Part shown: piece after piece, positions 7,879 to 16,671 of the stretch
How positions within the stretch are numbered: position 1 is the first letter of the stretch
Layout of the letters: the number at the start of each line of letters is the position of its first letter
Assembly (NCBI RefSeq): GCF_036178145.1
Contig: NZ_CP108067.1
Span: 1,240,001-1,304,000, forward strand
DNA length: 64,000 nt
Source of the DNA: Streptomyces sp. NBC_00273
Lineage (GTDB): Bacteria; Actinomycetota; Actinomycetes; Streptomycetales; Streptomycetaceae
Direction: 5' to 3'
The notes under the pieces: model-generated
What the model saw: the letters and a program-made list of their open reading frames with translations, nothing else
Database searches by the model: none
What the model was told of the DNA's origin: nothing
Translations under genes and position numbers: made by a program

Positions 7879-8924
7879 GACGCGACCTCGCGGAGCCGCC
7901 GGGCCGCGTCTTCCGGGGCGATGTCGTTGACGAAGGAGTCCATGCCGGATTCGACCCCGGCCAGGAACTTGAGCTTGCCCGCCGACCTGCGCACGGTGAA
8001 CAGCTCCAGGTGCAGCGCCAGTTCCTGTCCGCTGGTCTTCGGAGCCTGGTGCCAGGCGGAGATGTAGGGAGTGGGGGCGGTCCGAGCCGGCTCCCCTTCC
8101 TGCCGGAACAGCCGGTCGAACCTGCGCAGCAGCTCCAGGTACATGCCGGGGAACTCGGCGCGCTCGGCCTCCGTGAGGTGGGTGAGATCGGGGACGCGGC
8201 GATGGGGGTAGAGGTGCACCTCGTACGGCCAGCGGGCGGCGTAGGGGACGAACGCCGTCCAGTACTCCCCCGCCAGCACCACGCGCGAGGTGGCGGCCCG
8301 GGCCTCGGCCAGCAGGTCCTCGAAGAGGTTCCCGCCGGTGACGGCCCGGTGCGTGTCGGCGACGGCGATCATCTTGGCGGTCCGCGGCGGGACGAAGGGA
8401 AAGGCGTAGACCTGGCCGTGCGGGTGCGCGAGGGTGACGCCGATCTCCGCGCCGCGGTTCTCGAAGCAGTACACCTGCTCGATGCCGGCGAAGGACGACA
8501 GCCGCTCGGTGCGGTCCGTCCAGGCGTCGAGTACGAGCCGGGCGCGGTCCTCGGTCAGATCGGCGAAGCTCGCGCCGTGCTCCGGAGTGAAGCACACGAC
8601 TTCGCAGCGTCCGAAGCGCCCCGCCAGCGAGGGGAAGCGGTTCTCGAACACGGCCACCTCGTAGTCCGCCGCCGGTATCTCGCTGTGGCGCCCGTTCCCC
8701 GAAGGGCACAGGGGGCACGCTTCGGTCGGCGGATGGTGGACGCGCCCCTGCCGGTGCGAGGCGATCGTGACCCAGTCGCCGGTCGCCAGGTCCAGGCGCA
8801 GCTCCGGGTGACTGTCGACGGGCTCCAGCACGCGCCGGTCGATCGTGTCGCGCTCTGCGCTCTCGTCGAGGTCGAAGTAGATCAGCTCACGGCCGTCCGC
8901 GAGCTTCGTCGAGGTTCTCTTCAC
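7875..8924 (-). CDS. galT: Galactose-1-phosphate uridylyltransferase
   Basis: Exchanges UMP between UDP-glucose and galactose-1-phosphate. The 349-residue protein shows the zinc-site pair CPLC (in 'EACPLCPSG'), the 'VFENRFPSL' strand and the active-site HPH motif in 'LAHPHGQVYAFPF'. The reading frame is open further upstream, but the GTG at 8924 ('VKRTSTKLADGRELIYFDL') matches the usual N-terminus. Its Shine-Dalgarno box is weak. It is the first gene of the Leloir operon, with a promoter and tandem repeats just upstream. Confidence 0.95.
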   Translation of the reverse strand: MKRTSTKLADGRELIYFDLDESAERDTIDRRVLEPVDSHPELRLDLATGDWVTIASHRQGRVHHPPTEACPLCPSGNGRHSEIPAADYEVAVFENRFPSLAGRFGRCEVVCFTPEHGASFADLTEDRARLVLDAWTDRTERLSSFAGIEQVYCFENRGAEIGVTLAHPHGQVYAFPFVPPRTAKMIAVADTHRAVTGGNLFEDLLAEARAATSRVVLAGEYWTAFVPYAARWPYEVHLYPHRRVPDLTHLTEAERAEFPGMYLELLRRFDRLFRQEGEPARTAPTPYISAWHQAPKTSGQELALHLELFTVRRSAGKLKFLAGVESGMDSFVNDIAPEDAARRLREVAS

Positions 8925-8981
8925 GGAAACGTGCCCGTCTCTCGGAGTACGGTACGGCGCTGTCGCGAGCCATACGTCGAC

Positions 8982-9011
8982 AAGAGTAAACAGAAAACAA
9001 CTAAAGTCAAC
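8982..9011 (-). promoter_or_regulatory. gal operon promoter overlapped by three 10-bp tandem repeats
   Basis: Read on the minus strand, three direct repeats follow each other: GTTGACTTTA, GTTGTTTTCT, GTTTACTCTT (consensus GTTKWCTYTW). They contain a -35-like TTGACT (9010-9005) and a -10-like TACTCT (8988-8983) spaced 16 nt. The stretch is strikingly AT-rich for this genome. Tandem repeats with a helical-turn period are typical operators of DeoR-type sugar repressors, two of which are encoded nearby. Confidence 0.6.
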
Positions 9012-9209
9012 GTTTGGACTTGTCGGCTCCGTGCCCGGCGGTGTGGGCTGCGGGGCGAGCCCTTCGCGGTGCGCCGCCTCAGCAGGACAAACGCGCCTCC
9101 TGCCAGGGCGGACCACGTGATGTCGAAGGTCCACCGGATCCCGTGCCCCGGACGCGCGGCGCCTCCCAGGCGCTCGCCCGCCGGGCTGACTACCGGCGTG
9201 GTCGTGGGC

Positions 9210-10673
9210 TCAGTCGCGCAGTTGCAGCCCTGCGACGGCGGTATCGAAGACGGGTCGGTGCCGGTCCCACTCCGCATCCGGCGCCGAGAAGTAGACGACG
9301 TACTGCGTACCGGCGGTGTCGGCGAAGGCCACCTCGACCGCGCGGAACTTGCGCACCTTGCCGTTGAAGGTGAACTCCCAGTACCCCGCCGGCCTGCCGT
9401 GGACGGTGCTCGCCGTCATCCGCACGCGCTCGTAGCCCGGATTGTCACGGCGCGTCTGCTCCTCCTCGGTCGTACGCCAGTGTTCCAGCGCGTCGGCGCC
9501 CGCGAAGGCGTCGGCCTTGACGCGCAGCCCGAGGAGGCCCGACGGATCGATGAAGGCGATTTCTCCTCCCGCCAGCTCGTCGCGGCGCCAGCCGGCGGGC
9601 ACCGGCAAGGTGAGCCCGCCCCCGTCCTGGAAGCGGTAGCCCTCGGGGGGCGACGGCGCTGCCGTGCTGCCACGACCGCCCGAACGGGAAGCGGACCCGT
9701 CGCCGAAGAGCGTGCCGGGCCACAGCAGTACCGCGGTCACGGCACACGCCGCAGCCATTGCCGCCGCGGCGGACCACACGAGGCCCCGGCGTACGCGCCG
9801 GGCGGGACGGGCGGCCCGGTGGAGCGGGGTGGACGACGTGCCGTGACCGGCGGACCCACCCTCCGCCGCGCGGCGCAGGAGTCGCTCCGCCTCGGCCAGG
9901 CCGGTCCGCTGCTCCGGCTCCTTCACGAGCAGCCCGTCGATCAGGGGCGCGAGGGTGCTCCCGCCGGCCAGCGGCGCGTGCGGGTCGCTGACGACGGCGT
10001 ACGCCGTCTCGATCGGCGCTTCCCGGTCGAAGGGATGACGACCCTCGACGGCCCGGTAGAGCGTGACGCCGAGGGACCAGAGGTCGCCGGCGGCCCCGGC
10101 GTCGCCGCCGCGCAGGCGTTCCGGAGCGAGGTAGGCGAGGGAACCGACCAGTTCGCCGGTCCTGGTGAGCGTCTCGGTGCCGCTCACGGCGGCGATGCCG
10201 AAGTCGGTGAGGACGATCCGGCCGTCGTGCCCCAGCAGGATGTTGGCCGGCTTGACGTCGCGGTGCCACACCCCCATGTCGTGGGCCGCGCGCAGCGCCT
10301 CGACGACGGCGAGGCCGATCCGGGCGGTCTCGGCCGTCGGGAGCGCACCCCGCTGCTCCAGCGCTTCCTCCAGGGTGATCGAGGGCACGTACTCCATCAC
10401 GATGCACGGCAGGCCCTCGTCCTCGACCGCGTCGTGCACCACGATCACATGGGGGTGGGCGATCCGGGCCGCACTGCGCGCCTCGCGGCGGGTGCGTTCG
10501 TGGAGCGTGCGGAGCGTGTCGTCCGGCACGTGCGGGGGGACGTGGAGCACCTTCACCGCCACCTGCCGGCCGAGGAGCTCGTCCTCGGCACGCCAGACGG
10601 TTCCCATGCCGCCGCGGCCGACTCGCTGCACCAACCGGTAGCGGCCGGCCACGAGCCGTCCTTGTTCCGACAC
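9210..10673 (-). CDS. Membrane-anchored serine/threonine protein kinase
   Basis: A 487-residue PASTA-less Hanks-type kinase. The domain (about 10-265) has the glycine loop 'VGRGGMGTVW', Lys in 'QVAVKVL', catalytic 'HRDVKPANILL', 'DFGIA' and 'GSLAYLAPE'. A basic juxtamembrane stretch leads to one TM helix (about 302-325, 'VWSAAAAMAAACAVTAVLLW'). A Ser/Gly-rich linker and a ~150-residue extracellular domain ('GYRFQDGGGLTLPVPAGWRRDEL...') follow. That domain recurs in streptomycete kinases and may sense an external ligand. The GTG at 10673 has GGGGAAG 8 nt upstream. It is monocistronic, divergent from an orphan response regulator. Targets are unknown. Confidence 0.92.
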   Translation of the reverse strand: MSEQGRLVAGRYRLVQRVGRGGMGTVWRAEDELLGRQVAVKVLHVPPHVPDDTLRTLHERTRREARSAARIAHPHVIVVHDAVEDEGLPCIVMEYVPSITLEEALEQRGALPTAETARIGLAVVEALRAAHDMGVWHRDVKPANILLGHDGRIVLTDFGIAAVSGTETLTRTGELVGSLAYLAPERLRGGDAGAAGDLWSLGVTLYRAVEGRHPFDREAPIETAYAVVSDPHAPLAGGSTLAPLIDGLLVKEPEQRTGLAEAERLLRRAAEGGSAGHGTSSTPLHRAARPARRVRRGLVWSAAAAMAAACAVTAVLLWPGTLFGDGSASRSGGRGSTAAPSPPEGYRFQDGGGLTLPVPAGWRRDELAGGEIAFIDPSGLLGLRVKADAFAGADALEHWRTTEEEQTRRDNPGYERVRMTASTVHGRPAGYWEFTFNGKVRKFRAVEVAFADTAGTQYVVYFSAPDAEWDRHRPVFDTAVAGLQLRD

Positions 10674-10968
10674 TGTCGCTCTTCCCCGCTTTCCTGTGCG
10701 CGCCCGTATGGCGGACCATAACGCCACGCCGTATATGCGGCCAAGAGGTATCGAGAAATAGATTGCACCGCGGCCCGACGCTCCAACTGGCTTGCAGCGT
10801 AATGCATTTCAGGTCGGCTACTCACTCACACAATTGCTTGACACCCGCCTGGTGCATGGTCAAACTTAGGACACCCCGTCACATGAGCGTAGAAATGCCA
10901 CTTTGGCTCGGAACGTTTTCGGGGCGCCGGCGCGCATGGCGCCGGATCAATACGGGTGAAGGCGGACG

Positions 10969-11658
10969 ATGGGCGGGGCCATGACCTCCGTACTACTGGT
11001 CGAGGCCGACGCGCTGTCACGCGAGGCCACATCCCTCGCCCTCCGGCGCTACGGGTACGAGGTCCACGCGGCCGTCGACGGCGACGACGGGCTGGCCCGC
11101 TTCCGGGAACTACGCCCTGACGTCGCCGTCGTGGACGTCGCCCTGCCCGGCCTCGACGGGGTCAGCCTGCTGCAGCGCATCCGCGCCGAGAGCCGCACGC
11201 CCGTGCTGCTGATCTCCGCGCGGACCGATCCCGTGGACGTCGTACTGGGTCTTGAGGCGGGCGCCGACGACTACGTCACGAAGCCGTTGGACCTGCCGGT
11301 CCTCGTGGCACGGATCCGGTGCGCGCTGCGTCGCACCGCCGATGGCCCGGCGTCGCCGACATCGCCTTGGACGTCGGCGACGGACTTCGGTGACCTGCGG
11401 ATCGACCCGGCAGGCCTGACGGTGCGGCGCTCCGGCCGCCTGCTCGACCTCACGCCCACCGAACTCAAACTCGTCCTCGCCTTCACAGCGCAACCCGGCG
11501 TGGTCCTGTCACGGACCGCACTGCTGGAGCAGGTGTGGAGCGCGCCGTGGAGCGGCGACAACAGGATCGTCGACGTGCACGTGCAGCGGTTACGCCACAA
11601 GATCGGCCAGGAGCGCATCGTCACCGTCCGCGGTTTCGGCTACCGCTTCGAGCCCTGA
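10969..11658 (+). CDS. OmpR/PhoB-family response regulator, orphan
   Basis: A 229-residue regulator with an N-terminal receiver and a C-terminal winged helix. Receiver residues are present: acidic 'VEAD', phospho-acceptor Asp in 'AVVDVALPG' (about 58), Ser in 'LLISART' and Lys in 'YVTKPLD'. The DNA-binding domain ends in the standard 'DNRIVDVHVQRLRHKIG...VRGFGYRFEP'. No histidine kinase is adjacent: the neighbours are a divergent Ser/Thr kinase and a convergent DeoR gene. The ATG at 10969 has GAAGG 6 nt upstream; an ATG four codons later is also possible. The proximity to the Ser/Thr kinase is suggestive only. Confidence 0.9.
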   Translation: MGGAMTSVLLVEADALSREATSLALRRYGYEVHAAVDGDDGLARFRELRPDVAVVDVALPGLDGVSLLQRIRAESRTPVLLISARTDPVDVVLGLEAGADDYVTKPLDLPVLVARIRCALRRTADGPASPTSPWTSATDFGDLRIDPAGLTVRRSGRLLDLTPTELKLVLAFTAQPGVVLSRTALLEQVWSAPWSGDNRIVDVHVQRLRHKIGQERIVTVRGFGYRFEP

Positions 11659-11695
11659 CGGGCGATGTCACCGGCACGGGTGCGCCGCTCGTCCC

Positions 11696-12505
11696 TCACG
11701 TCCCCTGAGTCTCCGCCAGGATCAGCCGGCCGACCTGTTCGCCGAGGACGGTCCGCGCCTGCTCGGCGAGTCCGTCGTCGGACACGAAATAGTCGATCTC
11801 GGACAGGTCGGCGAACCGGCTCAGCCCGACGACGCCCCACTTGCTGTGATCGGCCACAACGGCCAGCCGGGTCGCGGCGGAGATCAGAGTCCGGTTGGTC
11901 TGCGCCTCCGCGAGGTTGGGGGTGGTCACCCCGGCCCGCTCGGAGACGCCGTGCGCGCCGACGATGACCAGGTCGACCTGGAGCGATCGGATCGCCTGAT
12001 CCGCCAACGGACCCACCAGGGAGGCGGACTTGGTGGGGGCTCCACCCGTGACCAGCAGGGTCGGGGCCGCGGAGCCGTCCTCCGTCCCGAACGACCGCAG
12101 CAGCTCCGCGACGGGCAGGGAGTTGGTCACCACGGTCAGGTTCGCGATGTCGCGCAGACGGTGGGCGACGGCGTAGGTCGTCGTCCCGCCGGAGATCGCC
12201 ACGACACTTCCGGGCTGGACCAGCTGGGCGGCCGCTTCGGCGACCGCGGCCTTCGCCGCCGACTTGAGGGTGGACTTGGTCTCGAACCCGGGCTCGTCGC
12301 ACGTGGTGCCCGAGGTGCTCACCGCCCCGCCGTGCACCTTCTCGACCGACCCGGCCCTCGCGAGCACGTCCAGGTCGCGGCGGATGGTCATGTCGGACAC
12401 CCCGAGCTGCTCCACGAGCGCGGCAACGCGCACCGCCCCCTTGCGGCGCACGGTATCGAGGATGACTTCTCGCCGCTGGGCCGCCAGCGGTGCCGAATCC
12501 GTCAC
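11696..12505 (-). CDS. DeoR-family sugar-responsive repressor (paralog 2)
   Basis: 269 residues, collinear with and very similar to the DeoR protein at 4876 (long shared blocks such as 'LGVSDMTIRRDLDVLARAGS', 'LVGPLADQAIRSLQVDL' and 'GAHGVSERAG.TTPNLAEAQTNR'). The two therefore arose by duplication. The GTG at 12505 is chosen because GGTGGG precedes it and it aligns with the paralog; a TTG 12 nt upstream lies inside that box. It is followed, across a terminator, by the sugar ABC operon on the same strand. Its promoter carries an 8-bp inverted repeat suited to autoregulation. Confidence 0.9.
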   Translation of the reverse strand: MTDSAPLAAQRREVILDTVRRKGAVRVAALVEQLGVSDMTIRRDLDVLARAGSVEKVHGGAVSTSGTTCDEPGFETKSTLKSAAKAAVAEAAAQLVQPGSVVAISGGTTTYAVAHRLRDIANLTVVTNSLPVAELLRSFGTEDGSAAPTLLVTGGAPTKSASLVGPLADQAIRSLQVDLVIVGAHGVSERAGVTTPNLAEAQTNRTLISAATRLAVVADHSKWGVVGLSRFADLSEIDYFVSDDGLAEQARTVLGEQVGRLILAETQGT

Positions 12506-12517
12506 AGTCCCACCCAA

Positions 12518-12553
12518 TGATCTCTAGCGAATTCCAGACAGAGATCAATTGTA
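12518..12553 (-). promoter_or_regulatory. Promoter and inverted-repeat operator of the second deoR gene
   Basis: On the minus strand a good -10 hexamer TACAAT (12553-12548) is followed at once by AGAGATCA's partner TGATCTCT: the perfect 8-bp inverted repeat occupies 12540-12547 and 12518-12525 with a 14-nt spacer. Placed over the transcription start and leader, it is well positioned for repression. The -35 is weak (TTGCCC at 19 nt). Confidence 0.55.
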
Positions 12554-12793
12554 CACTGCATCCAATAAGGATGGGCAAGGGGTTCCCCAGGACCTTCGCC
12601 GAACTTTCGTACCGAAGGGCGGATTTGCCGGTTGCGTATCCGGTGGGCATCCCCGGTGACCGTCCCATCTCTTTATGCCCGTGCGGGCACTTACGACGAA
12701 TATCGGCGGTGCGTACCGAACGAAAAACCTCTCCCCGATCCTCCTCGGCTTCCGTGTGATTGATCGTGTTTCAGGTCGGAGGACTGTTTCGCC

Positions 12794-12830
12794 CGATAAG
12801 GCCCGCCCCTGCCAGGGGCGGGCCTTGTCG
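12794..12830. terminator. Strong hairpin terminator after the sugar ABC operon
   Basis: AAGGCCCGCCCCT and AGGGGCGGGCCTT pair perfectly over 13 bp with a 3-nt loop; CGAT/GTCG extends the stem with one G-T pair. It lies 38 bp past the permease stop. The rest of the 362-bp gap (12506-12867) holds only the deoR promoter. Confidence 0.75.
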
Positions 12831-12867
12831 GGCCGACCGCGCCGTACTACCGTCGTGCGCGCCCGGG

Positions 12868-13899
12868 TCAGTGGGGCAGGCCGACGGCCCGTTCACCGCT
12901 TCGGCGCTGCTGGATGACGACGGCGGCGACGAGGAGGGCGCCCTGGGCGACGTTCTGCCAGAAGGTGTTGATGCCCTCGACGGTCAGGCCGTTCTCCAGC
13001 GCGCCGAGCAGCGCCACGGCCAGGAGCGTGCCACCGATCCCGCCCTTGCCGCCCTTGAGCGCACAGCCACCCAGCGCCGCCGCCGTGATGGCCTTGAGTT
13101 CGAGGCCCTCGCTTCCCGAGACGGGCTGCCCCGAGCCGGTCCGCGCGGTGAGCAGGATGCCCGCGACCGCCGCGACCACACCGATGAGCGCGTAGACGGC
13201 CACCAGGTACTTGTTGATGTTGATGCCGGCCAGTCGCGCCGCGGTGTCGTTGCCGCCGATCGCGTAGATGTTGCGGCCGATGTCCGTGTACTTCAGCATG
13301 ACGTGCACCGCCAGCGCCACGATCACCAGGATCCAGATCATCACCGGTACCCCGGCGATCTTTCCCCGGCCGAGGAACACGAAGAAGGGGTCGTTGAGTA
13401 CGTAGCCCTGCGCGCGGCCGCCGGAGACGAGCTGGGCCACGCCCTTGTAGGCGGCCAGGCCCGCGAGCGTGGCGATGGTGGGGTTGACCCGGCCGTAGAC
13501 GATGGCCACTCCGTTGACCACACCGACGAGGATGCCGATTCCGATCGCGGCGGCCATCCCGAGGTAGGGGTTGGATCCGCCGGACGTGAAGACCATGGCG
13601 CTCACGACGGATGCCAGGCCGGCCTGGGAGCCGACGGATATGTCGAGGCCTCCGCAGATGATCACGACGGTCTGCACGATGGCGAGCAGGCCGGTGATCG
13701 TCGCCGCCTCGCCGATGACCTGGATGTTGGCGAGACTGAGGTAGTTGTCGTTCAGGAACCCGAACAGGGCCAGGACGAGGACGAGGGCGCCGATCAGGCT
13801 GAGGTTCTGCCCTCCGAGCGAGGAGAGCAGAGCTCCCGCCGTCTTCCGCGCCGGGGCGGGGAGGCTCTCGGTGGTGGCCGGCGTCTGGGTGGTGGTCAT
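12868..13899 (-). CDS. Sugar ABC transporter permease (RbsC/AraH/XylH-type)
   Basis: A 343-residue membrane protein of the BPD_transp_2 family, with about ten hydrophobic segments. Family marks are 'NIQVIGEAATITGLLAIVQTVVIICGGLDISVGS', 'GRVNPTIATLAGL', 'TDIGRNIYAIGGNDTAARLAGI' (EAA-like loop) and 'GLELKAITAAALGGCALKGGKGGI'. It forms the channel for the sugar delivered by the AraF-like lipoprotein. The start overlaps the stop of the ATPase gene (ATGA), and a terminator closes the operon behind it. Confidence 0.93.
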   Translation of the reverse strand: MTTTQTPATTESLPAPARKTAGALLSSLGGQNLSLIGALVLVLALFGFLNDNYLSLANIQVIGEAATITGLLAIVQTVVIICGGLDISVGSQAGLASVVSAMVFTSGGSNPYLGMAAAIGIGILVGVVNGVAIVYGRVNPTIATLAGLAAYKGVAQLVSGGRAQGYVLNDPFFVFLGRGKIAGVPVMIWILVIVALAVHVMLKYTDIGRNIYAIGGNDTAARLAGININKYLVAVYALIGVVAAVAGILLTARTGSGQPVSGSEGLELKAITAAALGGCALKGGKGGIGGTLLAVALLGALENGLTVEGINTFWQNVAQGALLVAAVVIQQRRSGERAVGLPH

Positions 13900-15485
13900 C
13901 GAGCGTCTCCATCGGCGGAGTCAGTGAGCGGTCGGTCGGATGCGACGGAGGCGAGGTCGTCGGCCATGGCGAGGTTGAGGATGGCTTCCTCCGTGGCTTG
14001 CGACCGGTCGAGTTCGCCGGTGATGCGACCGTTCTGCATCACGACGATCCGGTCGGCGAGCCCCAGGACCTCGGGGAGTTCGGAGGAGATCACCAGCAGG
14101 GCGACCCCCTCGCGGGCGAGGTCGGCGATGATGCGGTAGATCTCGGCCTTGGCTCCGATGTCGATCCCGCGCGTCGGCTCGTCCAGGATCAGGACCTTGG
14201 GCTTGCGCAGCAGCCAGCGGGCGAGCACGACCTTCTGCTGGTTGCCGCCCGACAGTTTGCGCACCTCGTGTTCGATCGAGGGGGTGCGCACCCGCAGCCG
14301 GTCGGAGAAGTCCTGCGCCACCGCCTTTTCCTGGCGGCTCTGGACGAAGCGCCAGCGGCGCAGGCGCTCCAGGCTCACCAGGGAGGTGTTGTCCCGGATC
14401 GAACGGTGGAGGAACAGCGCCTGGGCCTTGCGCTCCTCGGGGGCGAGTCCGATGCTCGCGCGGATCGCGTCCCGGGGGCTGCGCAGACGCAGGGGGCGGC
14501 CGTTGACGGAGACACGACCCGATCGGATGGGCCGGTCACCGGCGAGGGCGAGAGCCAGCTCGGACCGCCCGGCTCCCATGAGCCCGGCGAGGGCGACGAC
14601 CTCTCCGGCGCGGACCTGGAGGTCGATCTCGCTGACGTCGTCCGTGGTGACGCCTTCCAATTGGAGGACCACTTCGTCGCGGGCGACGTCCTGTCGCACG
14701 AACAGGGAGGACAGGTCACGGCCCACCATCAGGCGGACGACCTCCCCCTCGCTGGTGTTGCGGGCCTCCAGCACGCCGGCGACGGTGCCGTCGCGCAGGA
14801 CGGCGATGCGGTCGGCGAGGCGGAAGATCTCCTTCATGCGGTGGGAGACGTAGATGACGGCGATGCCCTGGTCCCTGAGCCGGTCGATCAGGCCGAAGAG
14901 GGCTTCGACCTCGTTCTCGGAGAGGGAGGAGGTGGGCTCGTCGAAGGCGATGACCTTGGCCTCGCCGGTCAGTGCCCGCAGGATCTCCACCAACTGGCGT
15001 TGTGCGGGGGTGAGTTCGGATCCCAGTTGATCGGGGTGGATGACCTTCTCGAATCCGAGCCGGGCCAGGTCCGCGGTGATGCGGCGGCGCAGCTCCGCCC
15101 GGTCGAGGCGGCGCAGGGCGGTGCGCGGCAGGGCCCCCGCGTACACGTTCTCGGCGACCGAGACGTGCGGGATGATCTCGGGCTCCTGAGGGATGATGCG
15201 GATCCCGGCCTTGTGGGCGTCGTGCGGTGACGACAGGGTCCGCGGGCGCCCGTCCCAGAGGATGCTCCCCTCGGTGGGCTGGTGGTCACCGGTGAGGATC
15301 TTCAGCAGGGTCGACTTGCCGGCGCCGTTCTCCCCCATGAGGGCGGTCACCCGACCCCGGGGGAAGGCGAGCGTGACGCCGCTGAGCGCCTGTACCGCAC
15401 CGAACCGTTTGGTGATGTTCTCGACGGAGATCTCTTCGCCGGGGTCCCGGGCGGGGGCGGGTGGCTCTGTACCGGCTGTGGTCAT
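13896..15485 (-). CDS. Sugar ABC transporter ATPase with two nucleotide-binding domains
   Basis: 529 residues with tandem ABC domains, as in RbsA, AraG and XylG. Domain 1 has Walker A 'GENGAGKST' (about 53-61), signature 'LTPAQRQLVEIL' and Walker B 'VIAFDEP'. Domain 2 has a degenerate Walker A 'GLMGAGRSE', signature 'LSGGNQQKVVLARWL' and Walker B 'VLILDEPTRGID'. The degenerate second P-loop is normal for this family. It energises import with the permease downstream, to which it is translationally coupled. Confidence 0.94.
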   Translation of the reverse strand: MTTAGTEPPAPARDPGEEISVENITKRFGAVQALSGVTLAFPRGRVTALMGENGAGKSTLLKILTGDHQPTEGSILWDGRPRTLSSPHDAHKAGIRIIPQEPEIIPHVSVAENVYAGALPRTALRRLDRAELRRRITADLARLGFEKVIHPDQLGSELTPAQRQLVEILRALTGEAKVIAFDEPTSSLSENEVEALFGLIDRLRDQGIAVIYVSHRMKEIFRLADRIAVLRDGTVAGVLEARNTSEGEVVRLMVGRDLSSLFVRQDVARDEVVLQLEGVTTDDVSEIDLQVRAGEVVALAGLMGAGRSELALALAGDRPIRSGRVSVNGRPLRLRSPRDAIRASIGLAPEERKAQALFLHRSIRDNTSLVSLERLRRWRFVQSRQEKAVAQDFSDRLRVRTPSIEHEVRKLSGGNQQKVVLARWLLRKPKVLILDEPTRGIDIGAKAEIYRIIADLAREGVALLVISSELPEVLGLADRIVVMQNGRITGELDRSQATEEAILNLAMADDLASVASDRPLTDSADGDAR

Positions 15486-15569
15486 GGGGGCCTCGCAAGC
15501 TGGGGTTACGTGGGGCGTTCGTGCCGGCGACGCTGCTGGGCGGCGGCGGTGGTGGTCTGGACGGGTGGC

Positions 15570-15600
15570 GGGTACGGCCGCCGCTGCGGCGGCCGTACCC
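15570..15600 (-). terminator. Intercistronic hairpin between binding-protein and ATPase genes
   Basis: GGGTACGGCCGCC and GGCGGCCGTACCC pair over 13-14 bp around CTG. It lies just after the binding-protein stop within the operon. Such hairpins act as partial terminators or 3' stabilisers and keep binding-protein levels above those of the membrane parts. Confidence 0.6.
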
Positions 15601-15621
15601 GTCCTGGCCGCGGGCGCGGGC

Positions 15622-16671
15622 TCAGCCGCAGGTGACTCCCGCGTCCTTCCAGTTGGAGGCGTCGACCATCTTGGTCGGGGCGAAGGCTTCCTTCGGGAAG
15701 TCCTTGCCGTTCTTGAGCTTGTCGAAGATGGTCTGCACCGCCAGGGCGCCGACGTCCTTGCCGTTGATGAAGAGCGCGGCCTTCATCCCGGACGGCTTGC
15801 CGGAGCTCCAGTTCTTGCAGGCGAGGTAGGCGCCGAGGCCGACGCCGATCACGTTGTCGGCCGTGAAGCCGGCGTTCTCCAGGGCGGTGACCCCGCCCTG
15901 GACGTTCTCGTCGTTGCAGCCCCAGACCACCCAGTGCTTCACGGAGGCGTTGGCGGTGATCGTCGCGGCGATCTTGTCCTGGGCGCCCGTGGGGGAGTTG
16001 TCCGTCGGCACGTCGATGTTCTGCACCGGCGCGCCCGCGGCCTCCGCGAACGCCTTCTTCGAGGCGTTGACACGGTCGGTGCACACGGTGACGTCCTGCT
16101 TCCAGGCCGATATGGTCCGCGTCTCCGCCGGGTTCCAGCCGGCCTTCTTGAACTCCTCGGCGGCCCGCTTGCCGACCTCGCCGCCCATCTGCTCACCGCT
16201 GAAGCCGATGCGGGGCACCAGGTCGTCGGCGCCGCAGGCGGAGGGGTCCGGGCCGGTGCTGCAGATCTGGTCGTCCGAGGTCAGGAGGGCCACCTTGCCG
16301 GTCTTCGCCAGCTGTACGACCTGCGGGCCCACGGCCGGGTCGGGAACGACCACGATCAGCCCGTTGCTCTTCTGCGAGATGGCCGCCTGGGCCTCGCTCA
16401 CCGTCTTGTTCGCGTCGTTGCCCAGGTTCACCACCTTCAGGTCGATACCGAGCTCACTCGCCTTCGCCTTCGCGCCGGCGGCCTCGCCGATGAAGTACTC
16501 CTGGTCGCCCTGCTTCTGCAGATAGGTCAGGGAGATCTTCCCGTCGACCTTGCCGACGTCCGCGGTGCCGCCCGTCGTCTCCTGACCGCTGGAACACGAG
16601 GACAGGACGAGCATCGTGGCCAGGCCCAGGGCCGCGGCCGCTACCGGACGGCGGTGGTGGTGAGTGAGCAT
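15622..16671 (-). CDS. AraF-like sugar-binding lipoprotein of an ABC importer
   Basis: A 349-residue periplasmic-binding-protein-fold lipoprotein; the lipobox is 'LVLSSC' near residue 25. From memory it resembles E. coli L-arabinose-binding protein AraF more than RbsB. Shared landmarks are 'VVPDPAVGPQVVQLAKTGKVALLTSDDQ', 'NASVKHWVVWGCNDENVQGG' and 'AGFTADNVIGVGLGAY'. AraF binds both L-arabinose and D-galactose, the two main sugars of arabinogalactan, so either fits this locus. The ATG at 16671 has AAAGGGA 6 nt upstream. It is the first gene of the binding protein-ATPase-permease operon. Confidence 0.9.
   Translation of the reverse strand: MLTHHHRRPVAAAALGLATMLVLSSCSSGQETTGGTADVGKVDGKISLTYLQKQGDQEYFIGEAAGAKAKASELGIDLKVVNLGNDANKTVSEAQAAISQKSNGLIVVVPDPAVGPQVVQLAKTGKVALLTSDDQICSTGPDPSACGADDLVPRIGFSGEQMGGEVGKRAAEEFKKAGWNPAETRTISAWKQDVTVCTDRVNASKKAFAEAAGAPVQNIDVPTDNSPTGAQDKIAATITANASVKHWVVWGCNDENVQGGVTALENAGFTADNVIGVGLGAYLACKNWSSGKPSGMKAALFINGKDVGALAVQTIFDKLKNGKDFPKEAFAPTKMVDASNWKDAGVTCG

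Noticed and set aside
8010..10721. About 900-codon plus-strand frame over galT and the Ser/Thr kinase
   Set aside because: Same mirror effect; Arg/Gly/Val-rich translation with no motif, and it would cover two well-supported genes.
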